In this document: positions 18,170 to 28,189 of the stretch, piece by piece
Position numbering within the stretch: the stretch's first letter is position 1
How the letters are laid out: the number at the start of each line of letters is the position of its first letter
From: Boudabousia liubingyangii
Lineage (GTDB): Bacteria; Actinomycetota; Actinomycetes; Actinomycetales; Actinomycetaceae
Reading direction: 5' to 3'
DNA length: 64,000 bases
NCBI RefSeq assembly: GCF_001907245.1
Contig: NZ_MQSU01000004.1
Span: 1-64,000 of the forward strand
Notes under the pieces: model-generated
Databases searched by the model: none
What the model was told of the DNA's origin: nothing
The model's input: the letters and a program-made list of their open reading frames with translations, nothing else
Made by a program: the position numbers and the translations under genes

Positions 18170-19686
18170 GCACCAAGAAAAAGATCACCCGAATCAGCCA
18201 GCGCGAGCTCGAGTCCTACCTGTGGGATGCCGCGGTCAAACTACGCGGCCTGATCGATGCTGGGGACTACAAGCAGTACATCTTCCCTCTGATCTTTCTC
18301 AAGCGCATCAGTGACGTCTACGACGAAGAACATGACGCTGCCATGGACATCTATGGTGACGAGACCCTCGCAGACCTGCCCGAAAACCACCGGTTCACCA
18401 TCCCAGACTCATGCCACTGGGATGACCTACGAGAAACTACCAAAAATGTCGGTGTAGCAGCCCGCACCATCATGCGCGGTATCGAAGCCGCCAACCCCGG
18501 CGTCCTCGATGGTGTCTTCGGCGACGGCGACTGGGCAAACAAAGACCAACTCCCTGATGCGACACTCATCGACCTAATCGAGCATTTCTCTTCTAAAAAT
18601 CTTTCCCTGGCGAATCTGCCCGAGGACGAGTTGGGTCAAGGGTATGAGTACCTGATCAAGAAGTTCGCTGACGACTCCGGGCACACCGCCCAAGAGTTTT
18701 ATACCAACCGCACCCTGGTGCACCTCATGGCCAAAATGCTGCGCCCCAAGAGTGGCGAGTCGGTGTATGACCCCACCGCAGGCACCGCCGGCATGCTCAT
18801 CTCCACGATCGCAGAGTTGAAAGTCTCAGGCCAGGAGTGGCGCAACCTTGCTCTCTACGGGCAAGAACTCAACCACACCACCAGTTCCATTGCTCGCACC
18901 AACCTATTCCTTCACGGCATCCCAGACGCCCACATCGCCCACGGCGATACCCTGCGCGAACCGGCGTTCCTGACGAAGAATGGGCGCCTGCTCCAGCATG
19001 ATCTGGTTCTGGCGAACCCTCCTTACAGCATCAAGAATTGGGACCGCGAATCATTCGCCCATGATCCTTACGGGCGCAACATGTGGGGCACTCCACCCCA
19101 AGGAAGAGCCGACTACGCTTTCTTCCAACACATCGCCGCCAGCCTCAAACCAGATACCGGCCGCGCCGCGATCCTCTTCCCACACGGGGTACTCTTCCGC
19201 CAAGAAGAGCGCTCCATGAGGGAAAACGCGGTGAAATCAGACCTGATCGAAGCCGTCATCGGGCTCGGACCAGGCCTGTTCTACAACAGCCCCATGGAAG
19301 CCGTCGTCATCGTGCTCCGCGCCAACAAAACCCCAGAACGACAGGGCAAAATCCTGTTCATCAACGCAGTCGACGAGTACGCCAGGGAATCCGCCCAATC
19401 GTTCCTACGCGAACCCCACCAGAACAAAATCCTAGCCGCCTACGACGCCTACACAGACCAACCCGGCTTCGCCACGGTCGCCACCGTCGACGAAATTGCC
19501 GCAAAGGATTTCACACTGGCTCTGCCGCAATACGTCACGCCAACACAAAAAGACGACAACAATAACGGCGAGACCATCAGTGTCGAAGAAGCCGTCATCG
19601 CCTGGCGCGAGGCAACTAACGCCACCCGGACCGCCTACCAAAACGTCCTAACCATGCTTACCCAAGAAACGGAGGACCAGCAATGA
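18166..19686 (+). CDS. hsdM: Type I restriction-modification methyltransferase subunit (second copy)
   Basis: A 506-residue HsdM paralogue, about half identical by eye to the first in the N-terminal 200 residues. Motif I is DPTAGTAGM from residue 202 and the catalytic motif is NPPY from N284, both intact. One conserved segment reads EFYTNRTLVHLM where the first copy has EYYTPRSVVRLM. The start ATG at 18166 overlaps the preceding stop and gives a normal HsdM N-terminus; the frame upstream of it is noise. It overlaps hsdS by ATGA. Two intact, non-identical HsdM subunits with one HsdS suggest a heteromeric M1M2S methylase. Confidence 0.93.
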   Translation: MSTKKKITRISQRELESYLWDAAVKLRGLIDAGDYKQYIFPLIFLKRISDVYDEEHDAAMDIYGDETLADLPENHRFTIPDSCHWDDLRETTKNVGVAARTIMRGIEAANPGVLDGVFGDGDWANKDQLPDATLIDLIEHFSSKNLSLANLPEDELGQGYEYLIKKFADDSGHTAQEFYTNRTLVHLMAKMLRPKSGESVYDPTAGTAGMLISTIAELKVSGQEWRNLALYGQELNHTTSSIARTNLFLHGIPDAHIAHGDTLREPAFLTKNGRLLQHDLVLANPPYSIKNWDRESFAHDPYGRNMWGTPPQGRADYAFFQHIAASLKPDTGRAAILFPHGVLFRQEERSMRENAVKSDLIEAVIGLGPGLFYNSPMEAVVIVLRANKTPERQGKILFINAVDEYARESAQSFLREPHQNKILAAYDAYTDQPGFATVATVDEIAAKDFTLALPQYVTPTQKDDNNNGETISVEEAVIAWREATNATRTAYQNVLTMLTQETEDQQ

Positions 19687-20867
19687 CCTTCACCGTCGAC
19701 AAAACTAACTGGACCCCCGTAACCCTGGGTGAAGTAGTCGCTAAATCCAAGAAAAAAGTTAATCCTATGGAGAGCAGATTAGAACGCTACGTTGCCGGAG
19801 AGCATATGGACTCGAATGAACTGACTATCCAGCGCTGGGGAACAATTGGCGATGGATACTTAGGGCCTGCATTTCATATGTATTTCCGTCCTGGACAGGT
19901 GCTGTATGGCTCACGGCGTGCATACTTGAGAAAAGTGGCGCTAGCAGATTTTGAAGGAATTTGCGCAAATACGACTTATGTTTTGGAGCCCAAGGATGAG
20001 CGTATTCTGCTCCCAGAATTTCTGCCACTCGTGATGTCGGCAGAACCTTTCCATCGTTTTGCTATCTCTGTCAGCAAGGGGTCTACGAATCCCTATGTAA
20101 ACTGGTCGGATATTGCACAGTATAAGTTTTTGCTGCCGCCCATCGACGAACAACAACGCATCGCCGACCTCCTTTGGAGGCTTGAAAACACTAAAAATGA
20201 AATCTTTAAAGCCAGCAAAGCTGTTTTAAAGGCAAGGGATGCTGTAGTTTCATTCCAATACAAGAATGCACGTAAAAAGTCTCTTCGAGATCTGGTTAGC
20301 CTTAGCCATGGTCACAGCGTTCCATCCTCACTTTATCAAGACGAGGGCTTGCCACTATTACGCCCCGGCGATATGAAAAGTTCCCTAGAAATTTCATGGA
20401 GTCAGACAACTAAACGCATCCCTTACGAGTGGGCTGAAAAATTTTCTGACTGGATTCTAAAAGCAGGGGATTTAGTCATTAACATGACTGCGCAAAATTT
20501 GGATGACAGATTTCTTGGCCGAGTTTGCGTTGCCCACGATGAAGCATTTCAGAACCAGCGAATAGGAAAGCTTTTACCAATCAATGAGGAAGTGAATCTT
20601 CGGGTAATTGCTTACTTGCTTGATTCTGAGGACTTTAACTCTTGGGTTAACCGGCAGGCAGAAGGGTCAAAGGTTAAGCATATGCACTGGAGGCATATTG
20701 AGGGCTTTGAAATACCGGAACTCACGGATGACGAGTGCAGGAGATTTTTGCATACTATGTCGAGATTTGAAAATCTTTCTCAAGACCTAAAGAGAGAATT
20801 CCTTGCGCTGAAACGAATGGAGACTATGCTGACTACCTCTTTCTGTGGGGGTTTTGATGTTCACTGA
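19683..20867 (+). CDS. hsdS: Type I restriction-modification specificity subunit
   Basis: A 394-residue HsdS with two target-recognition domains. The first ends in the conserved LLPPIDEQQRIADLLWRLE segment (about 155-175), leading into a helical spacer. The second TRD runs from about residue 205 with the LPLLRPGDMK and AGDLVINMTAQNLDD segments and a final helix. It determines the DNA target of the methylase and nuclease. The ATG overlaps the second hsdM stop, and its 3' end overlaps hsdR by 11 bp. GC content falls clearly inside this gene relative to its neighbours, as expected for exchange of recognition domains. Confidence 0.9.
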   Translation: MTFTVDKTNWTPVTLGEVVAKSKKKVNPMESRLERYVAGEHMDSNELTIQRWGTIGDGYLGPAFHMYFRPGQVLYGSRRAYLRKVALADFEGICANTTYVLEPKDERILLPEFLPLVMSAEPFHRFAISVSKGSTNPYVNWSDIAQYKFLLPPIDEQQRIADLLWRLENTKNEIFKASKAVLKARDAVVSFQYKNARKKSLRDLVSLSHGHSVPSSLYQDEGLPLLRPGDMKSSLEISWSQTTKRIPYEWAEKFSDWILKAGDLVINMTAQNLDDRFLGRVCVAHDEAFQNQRIGKLLPINEEVNLRVIAYLLDSEDFNSWVNRQAEGSKVKHMHWRHIEGFEIPELTDDECRRFLHTMSRFENLSQDLKREFLALKRMETMLTTSFCGGFDVH

Positions 20868-23784
20868 GAATACGAGTGTGCGTGACTTTATTCGTGACAT
20901 CATTGTCTCCGGTGGGGACGTGCAGTTTATCGAGGGCAAGGATTTGCCTCGTGAGACCACAGAGGTGTTCCTGCGTGGTCCTTTGTCTCAGGCGTTGCAG
21001 CGGCTGAATCCTGAGCTGGCTGGGGATGAGGGGCGGGTTGATGAGGTGTTATTCAACCTCGATCAGGTGGTGGCTAAGGCAGAGCATTCCCATCACCCGG
21101 TGGTAGCGAACGAAGAGTTCTGTGAGTGGATGCTGGGCAACAAGTCCATGCCGTTTGGTCAGAACGGCGAACACACTCCAGTTTCCCTCATCAATTTTGA
21201 AGGCTCAGATCCGAGCGCGAATCAGTGGATTGTTTCCACCGAGGTCACTTTCACTCAAGGTGCGAATACGAACCGTTTCGACCTCGTGCTGTGGTGCAAC
21301 GGCCTGCCCGTGGCGGTTGGTGAGTGCAAGAGTGCGGTGCGTGAGGGGCGTTCGTGGCTTGATGGTGCTCAGCAGTTGCATGATGAGTATGAGGTTGAGT
21401 CCTCGAAATTCTTTGTGCCCAATGTGTTTTCTTTTGCTTCTGATGGTAAGGATCTGCGCTATGGCAGCGTGGGCATGCCGATCGAGAAGTGGGGGCCGTG
21501 GCGTAACGACGAATCTGAAGCCGACTATATGCCCGGCCTCGACAAAGTTGCATCAGTGGTTCGTGTCCTGTTAACACCTAGGGTGATTCTCGAGTTCCTT
21601 CGGTTCTTTACGGTTTTTGGTACGGACCGTAAGCACCGCAAGATCAAGATTATTGCGCGTTTCCAGCAGTTTGAGGCTGCCACCAAGATGGTTGAACGTG
21701 TGGTTGAGGGCAGGGTGAAGTCTGGGCTGATCTGGCATTTCCAGGGCTCAGGCAAGTCCTTGCTCATGGTGTTCACTACCAGGAAGCTGCGTGCCACGCC
21801 TAAGTTGAAATCACCGACGGTCATCATTGTGGTGGACCGGGTCGATCTTGATGCCCAGATTACGGCCACATTCCTGTCGGCTGACGTGAAGAACATGGTT
21901 CCTGCTTCCTCGAAGCAAGAACTGCAAAGTCTGCTCGCCGGTGGCGCGAGGCGGGTCATCATCACCACGATCCATAAGTTTGCTGACATCGAGCAGGCTT
22001 TGGATGAGCGTGACAACATCATCGTGATGGTCGACGAGGCCCACCGCACCCAAGAAGGCGACCTCGGCAGATCCATGCGCACCGCACTGCCTAACGCTTT
22101 CCTGTTTGGGCTCACCGGCACTCCCATTAATAAGCGTGATCGCAACACGTTCAAATGGTTCGGCTCCGAAGAAGACCCATCCGGTTACCTCTCGCGGTAC
22201 TCATTCCAAGATTCCCAACGTGATGGGGCGACGCTGCCGTTGAACTTCGAGCCGCGTCTGTCCGAGATGCACCTGGATGAGGACGCCATCAACACTGCGT
22301 TTGATGAGCTAACCCAGACCAGTGAAATTTCAGAAACGGATCGGGCGAAACTTTCCCAACAGGCCTCCAGCCTGGAAGTGCTCATCAAAGCGCCAAACCG
22401 AATCAGTCAGGTCGCTGCCGACATCGCCGAGCACTACAAAGCACATGTTGAACCCCAAGGGTTCAAAGCGCAGGTCGTGGTTTACGACAAAGAAACCTGC
22501 GTGGCCTACAAACGCGAACTCGACAAATACTTCCCGCCCGAAGCCTCCACCATCGTGATGAGCGCGGCACAAACAGACCCACCCGAGTGGAATAGGTGGT
22601 GCCCGGACCGCACCGAATTGGACCGGCTTCTAGAGCGCTTCAACGACCCTGATGACCCGTTGAAAATTATCGTGGTCACCGCCAAGCTCCTCACTGGCTT
22701 CGATGCTCCCATCTTGCAGGCCCAGTACATTGACAAGCCACTCAAAGAGCACACTTTGCTTCAGGCCATTACTCGCACCAACCGTGTCTACCCGCCCAAT
22801 AAAGCCTATGGGCTAGTGGTGGACTACCTCGGTATCTTCGACGACGTTGCTTCCTCACTTGCCTTTGATGATGAAAGCGTGCGAGAGGTCATCAAGAACC
22901 TCGACAAGCTAAAAGAGGAATTCCGTCCAGCCATGCAGAAGGCACTCTCGTTCTTCCCGAGGGTAGATCGCACCCATGACGGCTGGGAAGCACTCCAAGC
23001 AGCACAAGAGAAATTGCCTGATAAGCAGACCCGGGAAGACTTCGCGAAAACCTACTCAACCCTGCACCACCTGTGGGAAGCGCTCTCGCCCGACCCATTC
23101 CTGGGCGCATACCGCAAGGATTACTTGTGGCTCAGTGCTGTTTACCAGTCCACCCGGCCAGCCGAAACCTCCGACCGATTGCTGTGGCATGCCCTCGGCG
23201 GTAAAACACTGCAGCTCATCCATGACAATGTTCATGTTGACCTGCCACGCAGTGATCTCGAAACCATCGTGCTTAACGCTGAACTCATCGAAGACTTAAT
23301 GAGCGCAGGCAAAGGCACTGTTGACCCCGAGGAGCTCACGAAGATCGTCTCAGCCCGCATCGCTAAACACCGAGGCAACCCAGCGTTTGTGGAACTAGGT
23401 AAACGCCTGCAGGAGCTGCGTGAAAAATATGCCAACGCCCAGCAACACTCGTTGGACTTCCTCAAAGCTCTTCTGGATCTCAGCCGCGACACTTTGCAGG
23501 CTGAGAAGGAAGCCGGTGAGGTACCCCGTGAAGAGCGCGGTAAGGCCGCACTCTCAGAGCTTTTCGAGACCGTGAAAAGCGAAGAGACCCCAATCATCGT
23601 GGACAAGGTCGTCGAGGAGATCGATAACGTTGTGCGCCAAGTTCGCTTCGACGGTTGGCAAAGTACCTCAGAAGGTGACCGCGTCGTCTCTCAGGAACTC
23701 CGCAAGATTTTATATTTGAAGTTCAAAATAAAGAGTGCGGAAGTGCATTTTAAGGCTCTTGAATATATACGCGAGTACTACTAG
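20857..23784 (+). CDS. hsdR: Type I restriction endonuclease subunit
   Basis: A 975-residue HsdR. The N-terminal PD-(D/E)xK nuclease has D142 (FDLVLWCNGLP) and E156-C-K158 (GECKSA). The SF2 translocase motor has Walker A GSGKS at 297-301, a DEAH box (VDEAHR) and TGTP, and a helicase C domain leads to a long helical C-terminal region that docks on the MTase. It cleaves unmodified DNA after ATP-driven translocation. The ATG at 20857, after a G-rich stretch, is preferred to the in-frame GTG at 20845. All motifs are intact and the system looks functional. Confidence 0.95.
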   Translation: MFTENTSVRDFIRDIIVSGGDVQFIEGKDLPRETTEVFLRGPLSQALQRLNPELAGDEGRVDEVLFNLDQVVAKAEHSHHPVVANEEFCEWMLGNKSMPFGQNGEHTPVSLINFEGSDPSANQWIVSTEVTFTQGANTNRFDLVLWCNGLPVAVGECKSAVREGRSWLDGAQQLHDEYEVESSKFFVPNVFSFASDGKDLRYGSVGMPIEKWGPWRNDESEADYMPGLDKVASVVRVLLTPRVILEFLRFFTVFGTDRKHRKIKIIARFQQFEAATKMVERVVEGRVKSGLIWHFQGSGKSLLMVFTTRKLRATPKLKSPTVIIVVDRVDLDAQITATFLSADVKNMVPASSKQELQSLLAGGARRVIITTIHKFADIEQALDERDNIIVMVDEAHRTQEGDLGRSMRTALPNAFLFGLTGTPINKRDRNTFKWFGSEEDPSGYLSRYSFQDSQRDGATLPLNFEPRLSEMHLDEDAINTAFDELTQTSEISETDRAKLSQQASSLEVLIKAPNRISQVAADIAEHYKAHVEPQGFKAQVVVYDKETCVAYKRELDKYFPPEASTIVMSAAQTDPPEWNRWCPDRTELDRLLERFNDPDDPLKIIVVTAKLLTGFDAPILQAQYIDKPLKEHTLLQAITRTNRVYPPNKAYGLVVDYLGIFDDVASSLAFDDESVREVIKNLDKLKEEFRPAMQKALSFFPRVDRTHDGWEALQAAQEKLPDKQTREDFAKTYSTLHHLWEALSPDPFLGAYRKDYLWLSAVYQSTRPAETSDRLLWHALGGKTLQLIHDNVHVDLPRSDLETIVLNAELIEDLMSAGKGTVDPEELTKIVSARIAKHRGNPAFVELGKRLQELREKYANAQQHSLDFLKALLDLSRDTLQAEKEAGEVPREERGKAALSELFETVKSEETPIIVDKVVEEIDNVVRQVRFDGWQSTSEGDRVVSQELRKILYLKFKIKSAEVHFKALEYIREYY

Positions 23785-24213
23785 ACGGCTGATTCTAAAG
23801 GCGTGCGAAATATTGTCTACTCGTAAAGTTAGCGAGAAGCACGATCCGAGTATCAAGTATTAGCAGGAAAATATTAGTACATAGATCGTCAACACTTCTC
23901 TCTCCGAGGTGTAGCTAACTATGTCTTTGTTTTCTGGCTTCCTTTTTTCAGGTTTATATCAAACACAAGAACGAAAATGCGATGAGTCGACTACTAGAAG
24001 CATATTACATTAGTCCTTATTAGATAAACTCTGGGTTCTATCCAATTAAAGTAGACACCGGTCTAACAATCTAGGCTGAGAAATCTTGATAAACGTTACG
24101 TAACAAAATCAACTGCATATGTTGTGATACAACTTTATAACATAATTAAATAATCTTGATCGAGTTATATCACGTTTATTTGCTGCTATAGGTTAACTCT
24201 TAGTAAATTAGAA
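23785..24213. other. AT-rich intergenic region between hsdR and DUF2971 gene
   Basis: About 430 bp separate the stops of two convergent transcripts. The DNA is strongly AT-rich. I see no convincing open frame, hairpin with T tract, or repeat. It may be worn remains of older insertions. Confidence 0.4.
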
Positions 24214-25257
24214 TTACCATCTTCTAAAAGGGGTGTTCGAAAGGGTTATTGGAATATTGTGTCCAAGTTTCTCTAATAGTTTTTTAATCGAGTTCGCATG
24301 AAAATCTTGATATGGACTCGGTCCGATTTTTATCTCCGTAATGCACTCCAGGAGGTATTTCTTGAAGTTATTGCCGGTTACAACTTTATTTTTTTTATCA
24401 TATTTTCCAACCCCTACTTTCAAGTAGGGAATTATTTTTTCTCCAGAAGTACGAAAATCAACGTGTATTGGTTCTATGTCGTAAAATACGAGCCTTTCCT
24501 CTGCCTCTGAATTCCAAGCAGAGTTCTTATGAAAAGCTGATTCTCGAAGCATGGAGATTAAGAATGCTTCACTATCGAACTCCTTTTCCAAAGCCTTAGA
24601 TAACATCTGATCTAGGGCACGTTTTTCACCTAAGTTTCTTACTAGGTCTGGATACTCTGATTCTACGTACGAAACTAATCTCTCCTGAATCCGAACTTTG
24701 GAATCCTTAGCATCGTAAATTACTTCTTGGAGCGAACTCCCATAAACATCTAGTAACGGTATTCTATTGTTGGATTTCTGGATTTTGCCGCTATATGCTG
24801 ATGGGTTAGTGCACGACTCGCACAGGCATACAAAACAGTAGTTATAGTCGTCTTGATTCGTGTTTGGGGCAAAATCGAAACTTAGAGCAATTGAATCGCT
24901 CGTAGAATAGTTCCACATATGGCTACTATTATCGTGACGCGTAAAACTCAGAATAAACGAATCAAGGCCAAGCATCGTTAGAATACTTCTTTTCCCGCTT
25001 TCTTTAGATTTATGCCATCTAAAGAGATCGAGAGTTGATGAAAGAATTGTATCGAAAGCGCTGTTTAGGCTATCTGGCCCTGTCGGCGATTGTTTATTTA
25101 TTTTGTCTGTTTTGTCCTGCAGAACCGACAAAATAATTTCTAGACCGTATAAGGTTTCTGAAGGATCATTCAGATATTGAGAATGGCTTACCCAAAAGCA
25201 TCCATTTTGAAGGATCGAAATCGCAGATTGTAATCCTGTATAGTGCCATACTGCCAT
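24214..25257 (-). CDS. DUF2971-family protein
   Basis: A 347-residue protein with the DUF2971 pattern: WHYTGLQSAISILQNG and LNDPSET in the first 35 residues, then FILSFTRHDNSSHMWNYS, the conserved HKNSAWNSEAEERLVF segment and a closing CITEIKIGP. The biochemical role of DUF2971 is not established to my knowledge, although members are often found among defence genes; similarity to ADP-ribosyltransferase folds is a suspicion only. Its ATG shares one base with the stop of the upstream DUF262 gene (TAATG), so translation is coupled. AT-rich codon use marks it as acquired. Confidence 0.75.
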   Translation of the reverse strand: MAVWHYTGLQSAISILQNGCFWVSHSQYLNDPSETLYGLEIILSVLQDKTDKINKQSPTGPDSLNSAFDTILSSTLDLFRWHKSKESGKRSILTMLGLDSFILSFTRHDNSSHMWNYSTSDSIALSFDFAPNTNQDDYNYCFVCLCESCTNPSAYSGKIQKSNNRIPLLDVYGSSLQEVIYDAKDSKVRIQERLVSYVESEYPDLVRNLGEKRALDQMLSKALEKEFDSEAFLISMLRESAFHKNSAWNSEAEERLVFYDIEPIHVDFRTSGEKIIPYLKVGVGKYDKKNKVVTGNNFKKYLLECITEIKIGPSPYQDFHANSIKKLLEKLGHNIPITLSNTPFRRW

Positions 25258-27227
25258 TAGGATTCCTCTAGCTCTTTTAATGCTTGTTCGAATATTGACA
25301 ATAAAATATTCATATTTTTTAAGCTATACTCATCTATCAAATCTTTAGTATTATTTGAGATTGGGTCAAAACTTTTTCTTCCAATTTTGAGGAAATAATC
25401 AAGTACTTCTTCTTCAGCTAGATTGGGTAAATCTGCTTGATCTGTTAGATAATCTCGTATCTTACCCCCCGATGAGGAGGTAGTTTTTTTGGGGCTATTA
25501 TTTCGCGGGGTGTTTAATATCACTGCAGCTTTTAACAGGGCATTTTTGAAGCCGTCTTGAGCGCCATTGACGGTATCTAGGCCCTTGTTTTCGACGAAAA
25601 TAGCCCTATGTAAGCCCCATGAGAACAAATTAGCGAATCTATGTAGTTTAAAAGTTATTTCAGGCAATGCAGATAGCCTTTTGAAAATTTTTAGGAAAGT
25701 CTGTATTTCGAAATCTGAGAGATTATTTGCGTATGCAGTCAAAGCTGCTAGCAGATTGGAACTGATCTTAGAAAGCTTGTCTACACCATTAGGGAATGGA
25801 TATAGGGGTGCTAGCGACAGTTGTAAATAGCATACGATCAAGGCTGTTATTCCAGTTAACTGGTGATCATTTAGCGAGATATTTTTGATGCTCCTTAGAT
25901 GGAGCTTATAAACGAGTACCCTCAGAAGGCTATTAGCGTCTATTCTTGCATGAAAATTGTCGTCGAAAATAGCGGAACGATTCGATACTTCCGTAGTTGC
26001 CATGATAAATAAGTCGGAGCTAAGAATCGCAGATAACAATTCAAGGTAGCCTAAATGTTTTACCTCATCAGTCTGGCATTGTTTTTTAATTTGTTCCTCC
26101 CATTCCAAAGAGGATAGTGCGTTACCAAACGTTTCGAGTATGGCGTCAACTTCGTTCGTATTCTTATTGGAATTTGTTGTGTTTGATACATCTAGGAAAT
26201 CTAAAAGCTCTTGCTTTTTTCTGATATAGGAGGGAGTCTCAAGTGAAACTAAAGTAGCAAGCACTCGCTCCGATTCGTGGCGGAAATGACGTCCCGAAAT
26301 CCTAAAAAATGAAGGTACCCTGTGCGTCGAGAATTTGGAGTGAATAGATTGATAACTTTTTATTCTTTTTTCTCTATAGAGCTCGTACTCGGCCCATTTT
26401 TTGGCTGTGCTATCGCTTTTTTCTTCAGAAACGGGCCAGGGTGGCTTTATGTGATTCTTGTGCCTTCTTCTGGCCACGTCGAAAAGCCAACTTTTGATGA
26501 TATCCTCGTCAGATAGTTCCTGTCTCGCTCGGTTAAGTTTAATGAAAGTTTCGTGTACCGCCTCAGGTTTGATCTCGATAATAGAAAAAAAGACCATTTC
26601 ATTGAGGACTTCATACCACCGATTAAAGTACGCCCCGTATGCGGCCGGATTCGAATCGTTTTTTATCTTTTTTTGCATATCTGCACGAATCAATGCGTAG
26701 ATTTTTTTATATACGGAAATGATGTTTGATTCGCGGCTATTTTGCGGGTCTTTGAAACGTACCTGTGAGCTAATATTGGTCACATTATCGAAAAACTCCA
26801 TTAAAAAGGTCGGACTATTTTGGTCGATTAATTTCCACCGATATGCTTCATTAAATGAGAGGAGAAGGTGATGGAATCTAGCATGTAAAAATGGATGAGG
26901 ATTAGGTGACTGATCGGCTGGAGGATCGTTGAGAGCTAGACCCGTTAGCGTTGACAACAATATCATTAATGTGAGTAGTCTTTGTTGACCATCGATCACC
27001 TCGGTCCATTCTCCATAATCAGCGAATAACAAGGTCCCCAGCAAGTGTGTTTTCGAGTTCTTAGCATTTTTATAGTTAATAATTGTAGTTGCTAGATCTA
27101 TTGCCAGGGGTGACGTATCTTCTCCCCATACGAAATCGCGTTGGAATAGCGGTATCGTTATGACACTTTTTGTATTTAATAAATCAACTAGAGAGGTCGA
27201 ATATACTCGAAATGATCCATCGTTCAT
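25257..27227 (-). CDS. DUF262 (GmrS/ParB-like nuclease) protein
   Basis: A 656-residue protein. The DUF262 core is clear: IPLFQRDFVW at 25-34, LLGTLLF near 62-68 and VIDGQQRLLTL with DGQQR at 79-83, the predicted nucleotide or DNA-processing site of GmrSD-type type IV restriction enzymes. A long helical region follows. I see no DUF1524 His-Me-finger (HNH) motif in the C-terminal half, so the usual second GmrSD nuclease module appears absent and the DUF2971 protein encoded by the coupled downstream gene may take the effector or sensor role. Codon use is very AT-rich. The gene is complete. Confidence 0.8.
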   Translation of the reverse strand: MNDGSFRVYSTSLVDLLNTKSVITIPLFQRDFVWGEDTSPLAIDLATTIINYKNAKNSKTHLLGTLLFADYGEWTEVIDGQQRLLTLMILLSTLTGLALNDPPADQSPNPHPFLHARFHHLLLSFNEAYRWKLIDQNSPTFLMEFFDNVTNISSQVRFKDPQNSRESNIISVYKKIYALIRADMQKKIKNDSNPAAYGAYFNRWYEVLNEMVFFSIIEIKPEAVHETFIKLNRARQELSDEDIIKSWLFDVARRRHKNHIKPPWPVSEEKSDSTAKKWAEYELYREKRIKSYQSIHSKFSTHRVPSFFRISGRHFRHESERVLATLVSLETPSYIRKKQELLDFLDVSNTTNSNKNTNEVDAILETFGNALSSLEWEEQIKKQCQTDEVKHLGYLELLSAILSSDLFIMATTEVSNRSAIFDDNFHARIDANSLLRVLVYKLHLRSIKNISLNDHQLTGITALIVCYLQLSLAPLYPFPNGVDKLSKISSNLLAALTAYANNLSDFEIQTFLKIFKRLSALPEITFKLHRFANLFSWGLHRAIFVENKGLDTVNGAQDGFKNALLKAAVILNTPRNNSPKKTTSSSGGKIRDYLTDQADLPNLAEEEVLDYFLKIGRKSFDPISNNTKDLIDEYSLKNMNILLSIFEQALKELEES

Positions 27228-28110
27228 GTTCTTTGCTTTCCTAAGTGGTCACGGATCTAGCCCGGAAGCTGAGCAAATGCTTAGGGTTATTGGTACGAAT
27301 GTTACTCTTTATTAATGTGTAAATCCACAAAAATTGGAAGACATTTTTATCATCTAGTTTGTGGAACTGCACTTTCAGGATTTCCATAAACCGAGTTTTG
27401 GGAAATGGATTGTACGCGTTGCCTTATAATCAAAGTTTAGGTCCTAACAATGGCAATATATTAGTTTTAGGTGCGGACGATTTTTATGAGTTTTGGATGG
27501 TTTAAGAAATTTCGCAAAATAAATATTTTTCTTGCCCGCAGTTCAAATGATTTGGCCGAATGTGATGAGAGTAAGATGTTCTCTTAAGAGAGGCGTGCTA
27601 AACGAGAGTTGAATCATACTCTTTGTCCATTATAGTTTTTAGGCATTTTAGGCGGTAACTTCTTTTGCTTTCAACTGATTAACTCAAGTCTGAAACTGGT
27701 TTGAACTGGGGAACTGCTTGGTCAGTTAGGGTAGTGTCCTTGAATCAGATCGGTTGATTGTCCCGGTTTAGGAGCAGAGGTACAAGGTTCTCAGTGTGCG
27801 TGTGCAGAACTAGGTTGTAAGATTCGGTTTGCGACTGGATCTGGCCGTTTAAGGTCAGATTGATAGTCGGACAGGTGCCGCAATTGCAGATGGAGGCGAC
27901 GATGAGTCGCCTTAGGCTTTAAAGGAGCTGTGATGAACAATCCGCTAATGCCGCCCACAAAGAACCAGTCTCTACTGGGAGAACAGCCAGCTCATCGCTT
28001 TGTATAGCAGCGGCCTTTGTCCTCCTTACCTCGGAAGTGGCTGACCCGGCGTTGCTAATCGCAAAACGCCGACAAACTGACCAAGGAGTGTCTTAATCCC
28101 GAAGCGCCTA
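27228..28110. other. Long decayed intergenic region upstream of the DUF262 gene
   Basis: Nearly 900 bp without a convincing gene. It holds the promoter region of the DUF262 operon, a small AT-rich frame at 27486-27587 (33 codons, no clear Shine-Dalgarno), a truncated gene relic at 27679-27903 (separate entry), a short frame at 27933-28007 preceded by aaaggag (24 codons, ends at a TAG), and an inverted repeat cggcgtt/aacgccg at 28047-28071. The mixture of a relic and truncated frames suggests repeated insertion and deletion. Confidence 0.45.
27679..27903 (-). pseudogene. 5'-truncated relic related to the gene at 31866-32248
   Basis: Reading the minus strand gives a frame with CNCGTCPTINL near its start, NLVPLLLNRDNQP in the middle and TDQAVPQF near its end, interrupted by one TGA and closed by TAA at 27679-27681. 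It aligns without gaps over its core to the frameshifted gene at 31866-32248 (CDCGTCPTINL, LLLLIRDHKP, SDQAVPQF). The 5' part is missing: similarity stops near 27903. Function of the family is unknown; the CxCGxCP-type segment is seen in small actinobacterial proteins of unknown role. Confidence 0.7.
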
Positions 28111-28115
28111 AAAGC

Positions 28116-28161
28116 ACCCCCGCCTGGTTAGCTTCCTGCTGGGAAACAACCGGGCGGGGGT
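28116..28161 (-). terminator. Terminator of the GH3 gene
   Basis: acccccgcctggtt at 28116-28129 pairs with aaccgggcgggggt at 28148-28161; on the minus strand a short T run follows. It lies about 30 bp past the GH3 stop. Confidence 0.8.
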
Positions 28162-28189
28162 AGCAGATAAAATCAGAGGCGACTAAAGG

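Noticed and set aside
27486-27587. Small AT-rich frame of 33 codons
   Set aside because: No clear Shine-Dalgarno, no similarity that I recognise, and located in a decayed region; kept only as a remark.
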